DNA from: Streptomyces sp. NBC_00569
Lineage (GTDB): Bacteria; Actinomycetota; Actinomycetes; Streptomycetales; Streptomycetaceae
Length of the DNA stretch: 64,000 nt
Assembly: GCF_036345255.1 (NCBI RefSeq)
Contig: NZ_CP107783.1
Coordinates: forward strand, 2,728,001 to 2,792,000
Direction: 5' to 3'
Shown: positions 33,067 through 41,472 of the stretch, piece after piece
Position numbering within the stretch: the stretch's first letter is position 1
Layout: each line of letters opens with the position of its first letter
The notes under the pieces: model-generated
Database searches by the model: none
Told to the model about the DNA's origin: nothing
The model's input: only the letters and a program-made list of their open reading frames with translations
Made by a program: the position numbers and the translations under genes

Positions 33067-34935
33067 TCAGCCGCCGGAGGCCGGTGTCACCACCATCGCC
33101 GAGCCGCCGCCGCGCCGCACCTTCTCGGCCGCCGCGAGCCACTCGCCGTTCTTCAGGCGCTGCACGCCCGTGGCCGCGCCGATCTCCGGGTTCTGCTTGA
33201 AGACGTGGCCGAGCCCCTCCAGACGCGCCCTTGCCGGCGAGTCCCACAGGCCCGGTTCGAGCTCCGTCGCCGCCGCGTTGCGCTGGCTGGCGCGGGGCGC
33301 GGCGATCGCGTCCACCAGGGGCAGCCCGCGGTCGACGAAGCCGGTCAGCGTCTGCAGGACGGTCGTGATGATCGTCGCGCCGCCGGGCGAGCCGAGGGCC
33401 ACGACCGGCTGGTTGTGCCGGTCGAGCACGATCGTCGGGGAGATCGACGAGCGCGGGCGCTTGCCCGGCCCCGGCAGGTTCGGGTCATGGACCGCCGGGT
33501 CGGCCGGCGCGAACGAGAAGTCCGTGAGCTCGTTGTTGAGCAGGAAGCCACGCCCGGGGACCGTGATGCCACTGCCGCCCGTCGACTCGATCGTCAGCGT
33601 GTACGCGACGACGTTGCCCCATTTGTCGGCGACCGTCAGGTGGGTCGTGTTCTCGCCCTCGAACGTCGTCGGGGCGGCCTTGTCGCCCGGCTCACCGCAC
33701 GTGCCGGGGTGCCGCGGATCGCCCGGCGCCAACGGGCTCTTCAGGACCGCGTCGTCCTTGATGAGGCACTCCCGCGAGTCGGCGAACCGCTGGGAGAGCA
33801 GTTCCTTGGCCGGTACGTCCTCGAATCCTGGGTCGCCGACCCAGCGCCCGCGGTCCGCGAACGCGATCCGGCTCGCCTCTATGTAGCGGTGCAGATACTG
33901 CTCCTGCGTGGCCTTCGACAGGTCCGTCCGCTCAAGGATGTTGAGCGCCTCGCCGACCGTCGTACCGCCCGAGGACGACGGTGCCATCGAGTAGACACCG
34001 AGCCCGCGGTACGACGTGCGCGTCGGGGCCTGGAGCTTCGCCCCGTACGCCTTGAGGTCCTTGACGGACAGCTTGCCGGGCCGCGCGACCCGGCCCGACG
34101 CCGGGTCCACGGGCGGCTTGTTCACGGTGCGTACGACGTCCTCGCCGATGTCGCCCCGGTAGATGGCGCCGACGCCCTTGCGCCCCAACTCGTCGTAGGT
34201 GCGGGCGAGATCGGGGTTCTTGAACGTGGAGCCGACGACGGGGAGCGCGCCGCCCGGCAGGAACAGCTCGGCCGTGGCGGGGAAGTCCTTGAACCGCGCC
34301 TGGTTCGCCTCGGTCTGGGAGCGGAACGTGGCGTCGACTTTGAACCCGTCCCGCGCCAGCTTCTGGGCGGGCCGAAGCACCGAGCCGAGGCGCTCGCTGC
34401 CCCAGGTGTCGAGCGCGGTCTGCCAGGTGGCGGGCGTGCCCGGCGTCCCGACGCTCAGGCCGCTCGTCACCGCGTCGTTGAAGTCGAGCGGCTTGCCGTT
34501 CTCCAGGAACAGCCCCGAGTCCGCGGTGAACGGGGCCCTCTCGCGGCCGTCGACGGTGTGCACCTTGCGGGTCTTCGCGTCGTAGTACACGAAGTAGCCG
34601 CCCCCGCCGACGCCCGCGGAGTACGGCTCGGTGACGCCGAGCGCCGCGGCCGTGGCGACGGCGGCGTCGACCGCGTTGCCGCCCTTGCGCAGGACCTCGA
34701 TGCCGGCGGCGGACGCGTCCGCGTCGACGCTGGAGACGGCGCCGCCGTAGCCGACGGCCAGCGGCACCTTCTGCGCGGACGCGACGGGGGCCTCGGACGC
34801 GGGGGAAGCCGGGGGCGCCGCGGCGCCCACCGTCACCAGCGTGGCCGCGACGGCCAGTCCCGAGAGATTCCGCAGACTTCGCAGGCCTGGCTGATTCCGC
34901 TGATTTCGCTGATTCCGCGCAACAGGACGTCTCAT
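33067..34935 (-). CDS. ggt: Gamma-glutamyltransferase, exported
   Basis: A 622-aa N-terminal nucleophile hydrolase that cleaves glutathione and other gamma-glutamyl compounds after self-processing. The N-terminus has an export signal (NLSGLAVAATLVTVGAAAPPASP). Large-subunit motifs include GGGGYFVYYDAKT and DGRERAPFTA with the substrate-binding arginine. The processing/nucleophile threonine lies in ENTTHLTVADKWGNVVAYTLTIE, and oxyanion residues are in PSSSGGTTVGEALN and the C-terminal GSPGGATIITTVLQTL. GGAGGT precedes the ATG. It stands alone between the chitosanase and an unrelated divergent gene. Confidence 0.95.
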   Translation of the reverse strand: MRRPVARNQRNQRNQPGLRSLRNLSGLAVAATLVTVGAAAPPASPASEAPVASAQKVPLAVGYGGAVSSVDADASAAGIEVLRKGGNAVDAAVATAAALGVTEPYSAGVGGGGYFVYYDAKTRKVHTVDGRERAPFTADSGLFLENGKPLDFNDAVTSGLSVGTPGTPATWQTALDTWGSERLGSVLRPAQKLARDGFKVDATFRSQTEANQARFKDFPATAELFLPGGALPVVGSTFKNPDLARTYDELGRKGVGAIYRGDIGEDVVRTVNKPPVDPASGRVARPGKLSVKDLKAYGAKLQAPTRTSYRGLGVYSMAPSSSGGTTVGEALNILERTDLSKATQEQYLHRYIEASRIAFADRGRWVGDPGFEDVPAKELLSQRFADSRECLIKDDAVLKSPLAPGDPRHPGTCGEPGDKAAPTTFEGENTTHLTVADKWGNVVAYTLTIESTGGSGITVPGRGFLLNNELTDFSFAPADPAVHDPNLPGPGKRPRSSISPTIVLDRHNQPVVALGSPGGATIITTVLQTLTGFVDRGLPLVDAIAAPRASQRNAAATELEPGLWDSPARARLEGLGHVFKQNPEIGAATGVQRLKNGEWLAAAEKVRRGGGSAMVVTPASGG

Positions 34936-35038
34936 CCGTACCTCCAGTCAACAGCCGTCTGCGCAGCGTAACTTCCCTTCCGCGAGCCGTCAGGACCCCC
35001 TCGAACAAGGATCCGTCCGCCCGCTAGCATGCGCCCCC

Positions 35039-35797
35039 ATGACTGAAGACGTGCGCAACATCCTCCTCGGCGTGATCGCAGCCGGGATCAGCGCCGCCCT
35101 TGGCTGGCTCGCCCGCACCTACCTGTGGAAGCGCAAACTCCGCCGCAGGCAGGCCTTCTTCGGGCTGCCCGACAACTCCGAGTCGCTCCTCGTGGTCAAC
35201 CGCGACGCGGGCGGCCCCGAGCTGACGGTGAAGCGCCACGACGTCTTCGCCCTGCTCGAACTCTCGGCGATCATCAAGGACTGCGGGGCGCACGCGCAGG
35301 TCGTCGCGCACGACACGGCCCAGCAGGGCTTCGGAGAGCGCACGGAGTTCTGCGTGGGCGGACCGGCGTCGAACCGACGGATGGCCGCCCATATGCACAG
35401 CCTTCTGCCGGGCGTCCGCGTCAACACGGACCCGGAGCCCGGCCCCGACCGGGGCGCGTTCCAGATAGGCAGTGAGCGCTACCGCCTGGAGCCGGGGATC
35501 ACGGAGTACGTGCTGCTCGCCCGGCTGACGGCGGGCCAGGGGCAGGGCTCGCGCCCGGTCTTCCTCTTCTGCGGCCAGCTGCCGGTCACCAACCAGGCGG
35601 CCACCCGCTATCTCGCCCGCCACCACGAGCGCCTGGCCCGCAAGCACGGCGGCAACGCGTTCGCGCTCCTCCTGAAGGTCGTCAACTCCCAGGCGTACGG
35701 CCCCGATGTGGTCGAGCTGGTCGGTGACGTCACCCGCGCCGCCCAGGCGCCGGCCCCGGCGGCGACGCCCCGTGCCTCCTCGCACCGGGCGAAGTGA
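35039..35797 (+). CDS. Membrane-anchored protein of unknown function
   Basis: A 252-aa protein with one N-terminal transmembrane helix (ILLGVIAAGISAALGWLARTYLW), followed by a basic stop-transfer stretch KRKLRRR. The soluble part is thus probably cytoplasmic. It has a conserved-looking core (AFFGLPDNSESLLVVNRDAGG...VKRHDVFALLELSAIIKDCGAHAQVVAHD and ERTEFCVGGPASNRRMAAHM...GAFQIGSERYRLEPGITEYVLLARL). The G-G-P-A-S-N-R-R motif, with ordered alternating strands and helices, suggests a Rossmann-like ligand-binding fold. The final 30 residues are Ala/Pro rich. I do not recognise the family. It is transcribed divergently from ggt. Confidence 0.65.
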   Translation: MTEDVRNILLGVIAAGISAALGWLARTYLWKRKLRRRQAFFGLPDNSESLLVVNRDAGGPELTVKRHDVFALLELSAIIKDCGAHAQVVAHDTAQQGFGERTEFCVGGPASNRRMAAHMHSLLPGVRVNTDPEPGPDRGAFQIGSERYRLEPGITEYVLLARLTAGQGQGSRPVFLFCGQLPVTNQAATRYLARHHERLARKHGGNAFALLLKVVNSQAYGPDVVELVGDVTRAAQAPAPAATPRASSHRAK

Positions 35798-35846
35798 CCC
35801 GCCCCCGACCTGCCGTCCGGCGGACGCCGTTGAACAACGAAACATC

Positions 35847-35906
35847 GTTACCCGTACGTAACTTACCGACGGGTTACCTACGGTAAGCCGCCACGGTTAC
35901 CGTCGG
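35847..35906. promoter_or_regulatory. Cluster of GTTACC-type boxes upstream of the CocE-like gene
   Basis: Within about 60 bases there are GTTAC-N6-GTAAC (35847-35862), CTTACCG...CGGTAAG (35862-35868 with 35881-35887), GTTACC at 35873-35878, and another GTTACCGTCGGG copy from about 35896. The repeated, inverted boxes look like a multi-site operator for the gene starting at 35941. Confidence 0.45.
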
Positions 35907-35940
35907 GTCACTTTGCACTGACACGAGTGAGGAGTGACCC

Positions 35941-37506
35941 GTGGGACACCCGCGCAGAGCGCTGCGTACGACCACTGTTGGTGCCGTGTCCGCGACCCTG
36001 ATCGCCGGGACGGCACTCGGCCTGGCCCCGGCCGCGCAGGCGGCGCCGGGGCCGGGCGTCCGCTTCGTCGACATCAGCGGCGCCGGCGGAACGGTCCTCA
36101 AGGCCAACGTCGTAGCCCCCTCCGACACCTCGCGCAGATACCCGGTCGTCGTGCTCCCCACGAGCTGGGCCGTGCCGCAGATCGAGTACCTCGCCCAGGC
36201 CAAGCAGCTCGCCGACTCCGGCTATGTCGTGGTGAGTTACAACTCGCGCGGCTTCTGGCAGTCCGGCGGCGAGATCGAGGTCGGCGGCCCCGAGGACATC
36301 GAGGACGCCTCGAAGGTCATCGACTGGGCCCTCGCGAACACCCAGGCCGACCCGGACAAGGTCGGCATGGCGGGCGTCTCCTACGGCGCGGGCATCAGCC
36401 TGCTCGCCGCGGGGCACGACAAGCGCATCAAGGCCGTGGCGGCGCTCAGCGGCTGGGGCGACCTGATCGACTCCATCTACTCGGGCCGCACCCAGCACTT
36501 CCAGGCCGCCGCCCTGCTCTCCGGCGCCGGCTACCTCACGGGCCGCCCGAGCCCCGAACTCCAGCAGGTCATGAAGGACTTCCTCGGCTCGAACCTGGCC
36601 AAGGAGGACGACATGATCGCGTGGGGCAAGAAGCGCTCCCCCGAGACGTACATCGACAGCATCAACAAGAACGGCGCCGCCGTCCTGCTCGGCAACGCCT
36701 GGGGCGACACCATCTTCCCGCCCAACCAGTACGCGGACTTCTACGAGAAGCTCACCACGCCCAAGCGCCTGGAGTTCCGCCCCGGCGACCACGCCACGGC
36801 CGAGGCGACCGGACTGCTCGGGCTGCCCAACGACACGTGGGAGGACACGCACCGCTGGTTCGACCACTACCTCAAGGGCGACGACAACGGCGTCGACCGC
36901 GAACTTCCTGTCCGCATCAAGTCCCGCTCCACCGGCGCGTACGAGAGCTACCCCGACTGGAAGTCGGTCGGCGCGACGAAGAAGAAGATCGCGCTCGCGG
37001 GCACGACCACGATCCACACGAACGTCGACTCGGGCGCCAACGGCGGGCTCCTGGAACTCTCGAACATCCTCGACCAGTTCCTGCGGCTGCCCCCGACGGC
37101 CTCGGTGCCCCTGCTGCCGCGCCGCTGGGCGGGCGTGTGGCAGTCGGAGAAGTACTCGTCCGAGCAGCATGTGCGCGGGACGGCGAGGCTGCACACGACG
37201 CTCACCCCGACCAAGGAGAGCGGAACCCTCGTCGCATACCTCTACGACGTGGGCCCGCTCGGCCTCGGCAAGCTGGTCAGCAACGCGCCGTACACCTTCC
37301 ACGGCAAGACACCCGGTGCTCCGTTCGGCGTGGACCTGGAGTTGTTCTCCACGGCCTACGACGTCCCGGCAGGGCACCGGCTCGCCCTGGTCGTCGACAC
37401 GGTCGACCCGCTCTATATCGAGCACAACCCGACCGGCGCGCAGCTGACCTTCTCCTCGCCGAAGGACGACCCGTCATACGTGTCGATCCCCCTGCGCGAG
37501 CAGTGA
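35941..37506 (+). CDS. Secreted CocE/NonD-type (S15-like) alpha/beta hydrolase
   Basis: A 521-aa exported hydrolase with signal peptide MGHPRRALRTTTVGAVSATLIAGTALGLAPAAQA. The N-terminal alpha/beta domain has the nucleophile elbow GMAGVSYGAGISLLAAG, the acid in NAWGDTIFPPNQYADFYEKL, and a histidine in RPGDHATAEA. The C-terminal jelly-roll domain (TARLHTTLTPTKESGTLVAYLYDVGPLGLGKLVSNAPYTF...PAGHRLALVVDTVDPLY) is the one found in cocaine esterase and X-prolyl dipeptidyl-peptidases. It could be an esterase or peptidase; substrate unknown. GTG follows GAGGAG. The upstream region carries a cluster of GTTACC boxes. Confidence 0.88.
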   Translation: MGHPRRALRTTTVGAVSATLIAGTALGLAPAAQAAPGPGVRFVDISGAGGTVLKANVVAPSDTSRRYPVVVLPTSWAVPQIEYLAQAKQLADSGYVVVSYNSRGFWQSGGEIEVGGPEDIEDASKVIDWALANTQADPDKVGMAGVSYGAGISLLAAGHDKRIKAVAALSGWGDLIDSIYSGRTQHFQAAALLSGAGYLTGRPSPELQQVMKDFLGSNLAKEDDMIAWGKKRSPETYIDSINKNGAAVLLGNAWGDTIFPPNQYADFYEKLTTPKRLEFRPGDHATAEATGLLGLPNDTWEDTHRWFDHYLKGDDNGVDRELPVRIKSRSTGAYESYPDWKSVGATKKKIALAGTTTIHTNVDSGANGGLLELSNILDQFLRLPPTASVPLLPRRWAGVWQSEKYSSEQHVRGTARLHTTLTPTKESGTLVAYLYDVGPLGLGKLVSNAPYTFHGKTPGAPFGVDLELFSTAYDVPAGHRLALVVDTVDPLYIEHNPTGAQLTFSSPKDDPSYVSIPLREQ

Positions 37507-37512
37507 TCTCCG

Positions 37513-37582
37513 GCTGCTGCCGGGCGGGCATGGCCCTGTGGTCTCTGCAAGGAGCCCCTGCTACTGCACCCCCGGCAGCAGC
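37513..37582. terminator. Long-looped inverted repeat between convergent genes
   Basis: GCTGCTGCCGGG (37513-37524) is exactly complementary to 37571-37582, which overlaps the last codons of gluD. The loop is 46 bases. It may act as a terminator for both convergent genes. Confidence 0.4.
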
Positions 37583-38430
37583 GTCCCCGGTTCGGCCGGG
37601 GCGACTTCGGCCGCCTCGACCTTGGGGTTGCGCCGCTGGCGCTTGGACACCCACTGGGCGAACCACGAAAGCAGCATGCACATCCCGATGTAGATCGGAG
37701 AGATCACCATCACCACGGGGATGAAGGGCAAATCGTAGTCGAGGTTCGAGGCGATGAGTTTCCCGGCGTGAAGAAACTCCTCGTAGGTGATGAGATAGCC
37801 GAGCGAGGTGTCCTTCAGGGCGACCACCAGCTGGCTGATGATGGCGGGCAGCATGGCGCGTACGGCCTGCGGCACGAGGACGTGCGTCATGACCTGGGTC
37901 TTGCGCATGCCGAGCGCGAACGCGGCCTCGCCCTGGCCGCGTTCGACGGAGTTGACGCCGGAGCGGAAGACCTCGGCGAGCACCGAACCGTTGTAGAGGG
38001 TGAGCCCGGCGACGAGGGCGGGCAGCGGCTGGACCTTCAGCGCCACGAAGATGAAGAAGATCATCACCAGGACGGGCATCGCGCGGAAGAACTCCACGAC
38101 GAGCGTGGCGAGCCAGCGCACCGGCCGGTGGTCGGACAGGCGCCCCACCGCGAGGACGGTCCCGAGCACGAGCGAGAGCACGGCCGCGATGGCGAAGGCC
38201 TTCAGCGTGTTGCCGAGCCCGCGCAGGAGCAGCTCCTGGATGCCCTTGTACTCGAACGGCATCCACTTCGTGTACGTGAACTGGTCGGTGTCGAACAGGA
38301 GGTAGAAGATCCAGGCGAGCAGGCCGAGCAGGATCAGCGTGGACAGCACCCCGTACAGCCGGTGCCGGCGCTCGGTCTTCGGTCCCGGTACGTCGTAGAG
38401 GGCCGTCGCGTCGTGGGCGAGAGCTTTCAT
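37561..38430 (-). CDS. gluD: Glutamate ABC transporter permease GluD
   Basis: A 289-aa inner-membrane subunit of a polar amino-acid importer, with five to six hydrophobic segments (e.g. LYGVLSTLILLGLLAWIFYLL). The HAAT/PAAT permease motif near EAAFALGMRKTQVMTHVLVPQAVRAMLPAIISQ is the loop that contacts the ATPase. The C-terminus is an extended charged tail (KRQRRNPKVEAAEVAPAEPG). Its ATG overlaps the stop of gluC by four bases. Order and similarity follow the gluABCD glutamate uptake operon of actinobacteria. Confidence 0.92.
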   Translation of the reverse strand: MKALAHDATALYDVPGPKTERRHRLYGVLSTLILLGLLAWIFYLLFDTDQFTYTKWMPFEYKGIQELLLRGLGNTLKAFAIAAVLSLVLGTVLAVGRLSDHRPVRWLATLVVEFFRAMPVLVMIFFIFVALKVQPLPALVAGLTLYNGSVLAEVFRSGVNSVERGQGEAAFALGMRKTQVMTHVLVPQAVRAMLPAIISQLVVALKDTSLGYLITYEEFLHAGKLIASNLDYDLPFIPVVMVISPIYIGMCMLLSWFAQWVSKRQRRNPKVEAAEVAPAEPGTLLPGVQ

Positions 38431-39071
38431 CGGGGAACTCCCCAGCGCTTCTCGAGCAGGTTGAAGATCGCGCTGATGGTGAGGGTGATGATCAGGTAAC
38501 CGACGGCGATCCAGAAGAAGGTCCAGATGATGTTGTAGCCCAGCTCGCTGAGGGTCTTGTAGGTGCCGAGCAGCTCGTTGACGCTGAACGCGCCGGCGAT
38601 CGCCGAGTTCTTGGCGAGGGCGATGAGGGTCGAGCCGACGGGCGGGATGACGGACCGGAATGCCTGCGGGAGCACCACCATCGACAGCGTCTGGCTGAAC
38701 GTCATGCCGAGACTGCGGGCCGCCTCGCCCTGTCCCCTCGGCACGGTGTTGATGCCGGACCGCAGCGCCTCGCAGATGAACGCGGAGGTGTAGCAGCCGA
38801 GCGCGAGGATCGCGAACACCTGGAAGGGCAGCACGATTCCGAAGCGCGGCAGGCCGAGCAGCACGGCGAAGAACAGCAGGGTCAGCGGGGTGTTGCGCAG
38901 GATGTTGACCCACACCGTCCCGAAGACCCGGAAGGATCCGACGGGCGCGACCCGGAACGACGCCATCACGAAGCCGAGGACGAGCGCGAGGACCGAGGCG
39001 TAGACGGTCAGTTCGACCGTCCCGAGGAACCCCTTGGCGAAGGTGGAGAAATTGCTGGTCAGTACGTCCAC
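38427..39071 (-). CDS. gluC: Glutamate ABC transporter permease GluC
   Basis: A 214-aa inner-membrane permease. TVELTVYASVLALVLGFVMASFRVAPVG is the typical N-terminal helix of PAAT permeases, and GEAARSLGMTFSQTLSMVVLPQAFRSVIPPVGSTLI is the EAA-type cytoplasmic loop. It forms a heterodimer with GluD and lies between the binding-protein gene (nine bases upstream) and gluD (four-base overlap). Confidence 0.92.
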   Translation of the reverse strand: MDVLTSNFSTFAKGFLGTVELTVYASVLALVLGFVMASFRVAPVGSFRVFGTVWVNILRNTPLTLLFFAVLLGLPRFGIVLPFQVFAILALGCYTSAFICEALRSGINTVPRGQGEAARSLGMTFSQTLSMVVLPQAFRSVIPPVGSTLIALAKNSAIAGAFSVNELLGTYKTLSELGYNIIWTFFWIAVGYLIITLTISAIFNLLEKRWGVPR

Positions 39072-39080
39072 GGGGCCTCC

Positions 39081-40010
39081 TCAGCTCGCCGGGTAGCGGT
39101 CGATGGGGGGCGGCTTCGGCGCGGGCACTCCGGAGAGACCGAGCGTCGCGTCGTACGCCTTCTTCCAGTCGCCGTCCTTCTGGCGGGTCAGGAGCGCGGT
39201 GTCGATCGCGAACCGCAGCGCGTTGTCGCTCTTCGGTACGCCGATGCCGTAGGGCTCCTCGGAGAACGGCTTGCCGACCAGCTTGAGTTCGTCGGGCGCC
39301 TTGGCCGCGAAGCCGAGCAGGATCGCGTCGTCGGTGGTGACGGCGTCGACCTGGTAGGTGAGCAGGTTGTCGACACAGACCGAGTACGTGTCGTACGCGA
39401 CGAGCACCGCCTTCGGGTAATCCTTCTGGATGCGCTGGTAGGGGGTCGAGCCGGCCGCGGAGCAGACGCGTTTGCCGTCCAGGTCCTGCGGTCCGTTGAT
39501 GTCGTGCTCGTCGGTGCGCACGAGGAGCGACTGGCCGGCCATGAAGTAGGGGCCGGCGAAGCCGACGAGCTTCTTGCGGTTGTCGTTGATCGTGTAGGTG
39601 CCCACGTAGTAGTCGATCTGCCCGTTCTGCAGGGCGGTCTCGCGGTTGGCCGAGGCGATCGTCCTGAAGTCGATCGACGAGGGCGCGAAGCCGAGGGAGG
39701 CCGAGACCATCTTGGCGATCTCGATGTCGAAGCCGGAGTAGACGCCGGTGGCCGGGTCCTTCTCGCCGAGGTAGGGCTGATCCTCCTTTGCCCCCACGAC
39801 GAAGTGCCCGCGCTTCTTGGCCCTGAGCCACGTCTTGGAGTCGGTCAGCTCAAACCCCTTTGCCACCTGGTATGTGGGCAGTTGCGCGTCCGACGGGCCC
39901 TTGGTCGGCGGGCTGCCCTCCTTGCCGCAGGCCGCCGCGGCCAGGGCGGTGAGGGCGAGGGCGGCGACGGCGCGGAACACACGTGTCTTGCGCAGCATGG
40001 ATCGGTCCAC
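39081..40010 (-). CDS. gluB: Glutamate-binding lipoprotein GluB
   Basis: A family 3 solute-binding protein, 309 aa from the GTG at 40010 or 305 aa from the ATG at 39998. The second start looks more natural because it sits directly at the lipoprotein signal (MLRKTRVFRAVAALALTALAAAACGKEG). The mature part has GHFVVGAKEDQPYLGEKDPATGVYSGFDIEIAKMVSASLG and ETALQNGQIDYYVGTYTINDNRKKLVGFAGPY, as in glutamate/glutamine-binding proteins. It is encoded between gluA and gluC. Glutamate specificity is taken from operon type. Confidence 0.9.
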   Translation of the reverse strand: MDRSMLRKTRVFRAVAALALTALAAAACGKEGSPPTKGPSDAQLPTYQVAKGFELTDSKTWLRAKKRGHFVVGAKEDQPYLGEKDPATGVYSGFDIEIAKMVSASLGFAPSSIDFRTIASANRETALQNGQIDYYVGTYTINDNRKKLVGFAGPYFMAGQSLLVRTDEHDINGPQDLDGKRVCSAAGSTPYQRIQKDYPKAVLVAYDTYSVCVDNLLTYQVDAVTTDDAILLGFAAKAPDELKLVGKPFSEEPYGIGVPKSDNALRFAIDTALLTRQKDGDWKKAYDATLGLSGVPAPKPPPIDRYPAS

Positions 40011-40015
40011 CCCCG

Positions 40016-40759
<744 letters not shown>

Positions 40760-40864
40760 GCAGACCTGCCCACTCTCAGCTGTGTCGGTCCGCGCAAACT
40801 ATCCACGTCAATTTTGGACTTGACCGACGACACGCACGTAGGGGCATTAACCGTATTTGCGGGT

Positions 40865-41305
40865 CTACGTCTCCGATGTCTCGGCGTAGAACTGTGACAG
40901 CTCGGGGGCCCCGCTCGTCGCCCACTCGTGCCCCGCGGCGACGACGTCGACCTCGCGGCCGGAGCGGAGCCGCACCACCGGCTGCCCGTTGGGCCAGATC
41001 ACCCACCTCGCGCCCGGCACCTGGCGGACGAGGACCGTACCGAGGTACAGGCCGGCGTCGTTGCCGAGCCACGGCAGCGCCTCCTCGTCCTCGCGCCAGC
41101 GCGGCACCAGTTGGTCGAGCGCCTCCAACGACGCGACGGTGTCGTCCAGTTCGACCCCCGCCTCGTACGCCTGCGAGCGCAGCAGTTCGCACTCGGAGAG
41201 AAGCTCCGCGACGCCCTCGGCCCCGCCGTCACCCTCGGTGAAGACGGCCACACCGAAGGCGGAGCCGTGCTTCTTGCGCCAGTTGTCCAAGAAAGGGATG
41301 TTCAT
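40865..41305 (-). CDS. Small Streptomyces protein, DUF6278-like
   Basis: A 146-aa cytoplasmic protein beginning MNIPFLDNWRKKHGSAFGVAVFTEGDG. No membrane segment or catalytic motif is visible. The middle is helical (AELLSECELLRSQAYEAGVELDDTVASLEALDQLVPRW), and the end reads WVIWPNGQPVVRLRSGREVDVVAAGHEWATSGAPELSQFYAE. I believe this corresponds to DUF6278, known only in streptomycetes and without assigned function. The start at 41305 is preferred to 41398, because the longer form would run into the promoter of the divergent GDSL gene. Confidence 0.6.
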   Translation of the reverse strand: MNIPFLDNWRKKHGSAFGVAVFTEGDGGAEGVAELLSECELLRSQAYEAGVELDDTVASLEALDQLVPRWREDEEALPWLGNDAGLYLGTVLVRQVPGARWVIWPNGQPVVRLRSGREVDVVAAGHEWATSGAPELSQFYAETSET

Positions 41306-41397
41306 ACCACTCACCCTGACATCCCCGCAGGCCGTCGCACCACAGGGCGCGCGGAGCCCCGTTACGGAGAGTTCGGGCCACGTTCGCACGCGGCTCA

Positions 41398-41426
41398 TTG
41401 ACGCACGGCTGTCTCGTCTTTAGCTT
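41398..41426 (+). promoter_or_regulatory. HrdB-type promoter of the GDSL hydrolase gene
   Basis: TTGACG (41398-41403) and TAGCTT (41421-41426) are separated by 17 bases, an almost ideal vegetative promoter. Transcription would begin near 41433, about 40 bases before the GTG start at 41473. Confidence 0.8.
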
Positions 41427-41472
41427 CGTGGCGCAACTGTCACGTCTCACTCACAAGCGGAGGGAGTCGGTC

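Noticed and set aside
38431..39831. N-terminal extension of gluD reaching back through gluC and gluB
   Set aside because: The open frame continues by chance; the true start is the ATG at 38430 that overlaps the gluC stop.
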